NCBI GenBank assembly: GCA_018814465.1
Contig: JAHIZR010000057.1
Location: forward strand, 1-7,931
Direction: 5' to 3'
Length of the DNA stretch: 7,931 nucleotides
Origin: a bacterium
GTDB lineage: Bacteria; Electryoneota; RPQS01
Shown here: positions 5,890 to 7,931 of the stretch, one piece after another
Numbering within the stretch: position 1 is the stretch's first letter
How the letters are laid out: every line of letters begins with the position of its first letter
The notes under the pieces: model-generated
The model's database searches: none
Told to the model about the DNA's origin: nothing
The model's input: only the letters and a program-made list of their open reading frames with translations
Translations under genes and position numbers: made by a program

Positions 5890-7599
5890 CTATTTCAAGA
5901 GCATCACCTTGGTCATGGTTGTTTGAGTGCCGGCGCTTAGTCGGACGAGATAGAGTCCGGTGGCGAGGCTAGCGAGATTTTCATGGATAGAGTACTCGCC
6001 GGGAAGCTGAGCGCCGAGGTTTGTTGTGCGCACAACTTGTCCAAGCGTATTGAAGAGTTCAAGTTTGATGACGGCGGAAACGTCGACAGAATAACGCAAC
6101 GTGACATCGCTGTTGGTGGGATTGGGAAAAGCGGAAAGGATGAGGGATGAGGGATGAGGGATGAAACCATCGTTAACAGCATCGGAAGTATCGACAAAGA
6201 AACTGTCAATGATCGCGGTGAAGCAATCCTGATTGCCCAGCCTCGTGTCCGTCCAGACGGCGAGCGCTTCGTTGCCGAAAGCCGTCCAGCCGATATATTC
6301 GCCGATCAGTCCCGCATCCAAAGAACCCGCGCCCGGATTACAGGATTCGGTGGTAATGCGCTCATTAGGCCGCCAGGTTTCGCCGCCGTCTTCGGAAACC
6401 GTAAAATAAAGATCCATCAAGAGATTGTTGGGATCATGGCGGCGATCGTAAAAGGCTACCCACACACGCCCGACTTCGTCAACCGTCAGCCACGGATGAA
6501 ACTGGTCCGCGGGAAAGATGACGTTGTCATCGTTCAGGATGGCCGGTTCCGACCAAGTATCGCCGAGGTCGTCGCTGTAGGAGAAATAGATATCCAGATC
6601 GACTAACTGCTCGGAGTTTGCGTAAACCATAAACAATCTGCCGCGGTGCGGACCGTCGCTGTGATCGATTCCCAGCGGCGCGAAAGAATAAGTAGCGAGC
6701 GAAGGATTAATCTCGGCGTGGACAAATTCCGGTCGCGCGATTACTGAGGGTGTGCTGAATGTTTCGCCGCCGTCCAGAGACTTGGAAAACCAAACCGCAG
6801 GATTCCACCATGTCCCAAACTCGTAGCCGTCCCAGGTAATATAGACTTCGCCGTTCACACCGATGGCCACATTCGACCACTGCAGAGAGATCTGGTCAGG
6901 CGAGACTACGATGGGCTCCGAGTAGGCTTCGCCGAGGCGTTTATGAGTGCAGACAATCTTGGTGGAATCAAAATTACCCGGTCCGTCGCTGTAGAAACGG
7001 GACCAGACACAGTAGAATGATCCGTAATAAGGGGAGAGCGCCGAGGTATCAACGGCAAGCATCTCCTTGTCTTCAAAAGAGGAGAAATCGGTTGTATGCG
7101 CCGCCCAGACGCTGTCCCGCCACGTGATCCCGCCGTCATAGGAGGAAATCTGCAGCATTCCGTTTTCGGTGTAACCCGGATTGTAGCTGATCATCATTGC
7201 CGTGAAGACGCCCAGATCATCCACCACCAGCACCGGGTCGCTGGCTTGCTCGTAGTACATCTGGGGAAACAGGGCATCCGTCCAGGTTTCGCCGTAATCG
7301 AAAGTATAGCCCACACCGACGCGACGGTAGCCCAGCCGGAAATCGCGCCAGACAACCACGCGGTTAGCGGGTGCCATGGGATTGATGCAAGCCTGCTGTT
7401 CGTTCTGAATCTGTCCTGAATCGTCGGTGTTGATGCGCCGGTTATCATAGTCATCGAGGGAGCGGCCGTTCCAGTGCGGCGTGATGTCGTGACGCCAAAA
7501 ATTGTGCGGTGTTTCGCCAATCTCAAGCGGCTTCACTTCGGCAAGGGCGGAAAGTGTGAACACCGCGAGCAGTGTTATGGTTAAGATCAGGCAGCGCAT
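5890..7599 (-). CDS. Secreted Asp-box (BNR/sialidase-fold) protein with C-terminal secretion tail
   Basis: This is a 569-residue protein. ATG 7599 is chosen over an in-frame TTG at 7647 because GGGAG sits 7 nt upstream and a signal peptide follows directly (MRCLILTITLLAVFTLSALA). The body is a beta-propeller-like repeat region with five Asp boxes: TFDYGETW (99), SYDGGITW (153), SLDGGETF (274), SDDLGDTW (342) and SEDGGETW (402). Strands such as 'VVVWRDFR', 'VWVAFYDRR' and 'ALAVWTDTR' lie between them. Asp boxes occur in sialidases but also in many non-catalytic propellers. I could not place the sialidase Arg triad and Tyr/Glu nucleophile, so no enzyme activity is claimed. Residues ~489-569 form a tail domain (SAFPNPTNSDVTLRYS, LELFNTLGQVVR, LATGLYLVRLSAG, TKVMLLK) like the type IX secretion type A sorting domain. 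Between body and tail is an IPHPSSL linker encoded by a heptanucleotide array. The gene is separated from the next by a hairpin and appears monocistronic. Confidence 0.9.
   Translation of the reverse strand: MRCLILTITLLAVFTLSALAEVKPLEIGETPHNFWRHDITPHWNGRSLDDYDNRRINTDDSGQIQNEQQACINPMAPANRVVVWRDFRLGYRRVGVGYTFDYGETWTDALFPQMYYEQASDPVLVVDDLGVFTAMMISYNPGYTENGMLQISSYDGGITWRDSVWAAHTTDFSSFEDKEMLAVDTSALSPYYGSFYCVWSRFYSDGPGNFDSTKIVCTHKRLGEAYSEPIVVSPDQISLQWSNVAIGVNGEVYITWDGYEFGTWWNPAVWFSKSLDGGETFSTPSVIARPEFVHAEINPSLATYSFAPLGIDHSDGPHRGRLFMVYANSEQLVDLDIYFSYSDDLGDTWSEPAILNDDNVIFPADQFHPWLTVDEVGRVWVAFYDRRHDPNNLLMDLYFTVSEDGGETWRPNERITTESCNPGAGSLDAGLIGEYIGWTAFGNEALAVWTDTRLGNQDCFTAIIDSFFVDTSDAVNDGFIPHPSSLILSAFPNPTNSDVTLRYSVDVSAVIKLELFNTLGQVVRTTNLGAQLPGEYSIHENLASLATGLYLVRLSAGTQTTMTKVMLLK
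6137..6164 (-). repeat. Heptanucleotide array inside the Asp-box gene
   Basis: Four tandem 7-nt units read on the + strand: AGGATGA once, then GGGATGA three times. On the coding strand this is TCATCCC, which encodes a 7-residue period (IPHPSSL) and is free of stop codons in all three frames. The opposite strand meets TGA, so only this orientation is tolerated in a gene. It falls precisely in the linker before the C-terminal tail. The same unit recurs upstream at 7845-7872. Confidence 0.85.
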
Positions 7600-7844
7600 G
7601 GGTAAACTCCCAAAGATGGATTGTTTCTCGGCAGCGACGAAGGGCAAGGCTGAGAATGTCTATACAGGTGTGCTATTGAAATTTTGATATTTGAAGCCAC
7701 TTAGTCAACAGGGGAGGGGAGAAAAACACATATACTATGTTCTTGTTATACAGTATGATATGAAAATCAGGTTAAGATTTACAGAGAGGCTGAAGGGGGA
7801 AGAAAAGGAGAGAGGATAAAGGAGAAAGTGGAAATCCTTAGTTA
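7600..7844. other. Non-coding stretch upstream of the Asp-box gene
   Basis: No gene is supported here. The minus strand has TTGACT (7708-7703), but the best -10 at 17 bp is AAAATT, so the promoter of the Asp-box gene is not clear. A 13-bp inverted repeat, ACATA-TAC-TATGT, lies at 7728-7740 in an AT-rich segment. From about 7776 to 7836 the + strand is almost all purine. Reading on the + strand shows no start with a credible coding frame before the window ends. Confidence 0.5.
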
Positions 7845-7907
7845 GGGATGAGGGCGGAGGGATGAGGGATGAAGAAAAACCTGAAACGTGAAACTTGAAA
7901 CCTGAAG
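7845..7907. repeat. Compound heptanucleotide array in perfect 7-nt register
   Basis: Nine consecutive 7-nt units can be written without a gap: GGGATGA, GGGCGGA, GGGATGA, GGGATGA (7845-7872), AGAAAAA (7873-7879), then CCTGAAA, CGTGAAA, CTTGAAA, CCTGAAG (7880-7907). Two different heptad families are joined by exactly one unit length. The GGGATGA units are the same as those in the coding array at 6137-6164. There is no coding potential and no CRISPR-like spacer pattern. The 24 bases after it to the window end show only a C6 run. Confidence 0.8.
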
Positions 7908-7931
7908 GAAGAGACCCCCCTTGTGTTCCCC

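Noticed and set aside
6154..6606. 150-residue open frame on the + strand
   Set aside because: It starts inside the GGGATGA array and is antisense to Asp boxes of the propeller protein. The apparent start is a by-product of the repeat.
5890..7599. Catalytic exo-sialidase
   Set aside because: Five Asp boxes are clear, but I could not identify the Arg triad or the Tyr/Glu catalytic residues; many Asp-box propellers are not enzymes.
7845..7907. CRISPR-like repeat array
   Set aside because: Units are 7 nt and directly tandem, with no spacers or palindromic repeats; no cas genes are present.

Overview
The window looks like a chromosomal piece of an uncultured Gram-negative bacterium. An outer membrane is implied by a TonB-dependent receptor with an N-terminal carboxypeptidase-regulatory-like domain. 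Several features are typical of FCB-group and neighbouring candidate phyla: a C-terminal secretion-tail-like domain, MopE-type DxDxDG/Cys repeats behind an 'INYQG' head domain, and a small 'IGQ' plus FN3-like secreted protein. The two best promoters are sigma70-like (TTGAYW, 17 bp, TATAYT), not the TTTG/TAnnTTTG form of Bacteroidota. I therefore favour a candidate phylum over Bacteroidota proper, but the exact phylum cannot be fixed from this sequence.

Layout, left to right. Positions 1-855 (+) hold an NmrA/HSCARG-like NAD(P)-binding protein that has lost its first ~20 residues to the window edge. A hairpin at 925-946 separates it from everything else, which is on the minus strand. In transcription order (right to left) the minus strand carries: a secreted Asp-box (BNR/sialidase-fold) protein with a C-terminal tail (7599-5890); a small Cys-rich secreted protein (5605-5222) behind a strong promoter; a TonB-dependent receptor (5085-2905) with a CxxC in its plug; and, after two hairpins and a second promoter, a two-gene unit of a MopE-repeat protein (2696-1443) and a small secreted FN3-like protein (1433-972).

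Every minus-strand product has an export signal or is an outer-membrane protein, so this is a cell-envelope/secretion region. The most suggestive unit is the Cys-rich protein plus the CxxC-plug receptor. They probably share one promoter, with a hairpin/U-tract between them that could act as an attenuator. I infer handling of a thiophilic metal (copper or similar), but no substrate is shown. The neighbouring MopE-repeat gene, whose family is annotated as putative metal-binding, fits that theme but has its own promoter.

The window also holds unusual heptanucleotide arrays. (GGGATGA)4 lies inside the Asp-box gene exactly at the linker before its C-terminal tail. A second GGGATGA array, followed in perfect 7-nt register by a CNTGAAA array, lies upstream of the same gene. 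A G-rich tract (two runs of seven) within a hairpin lies between the Asp-box gene and the Cys-rich gene.
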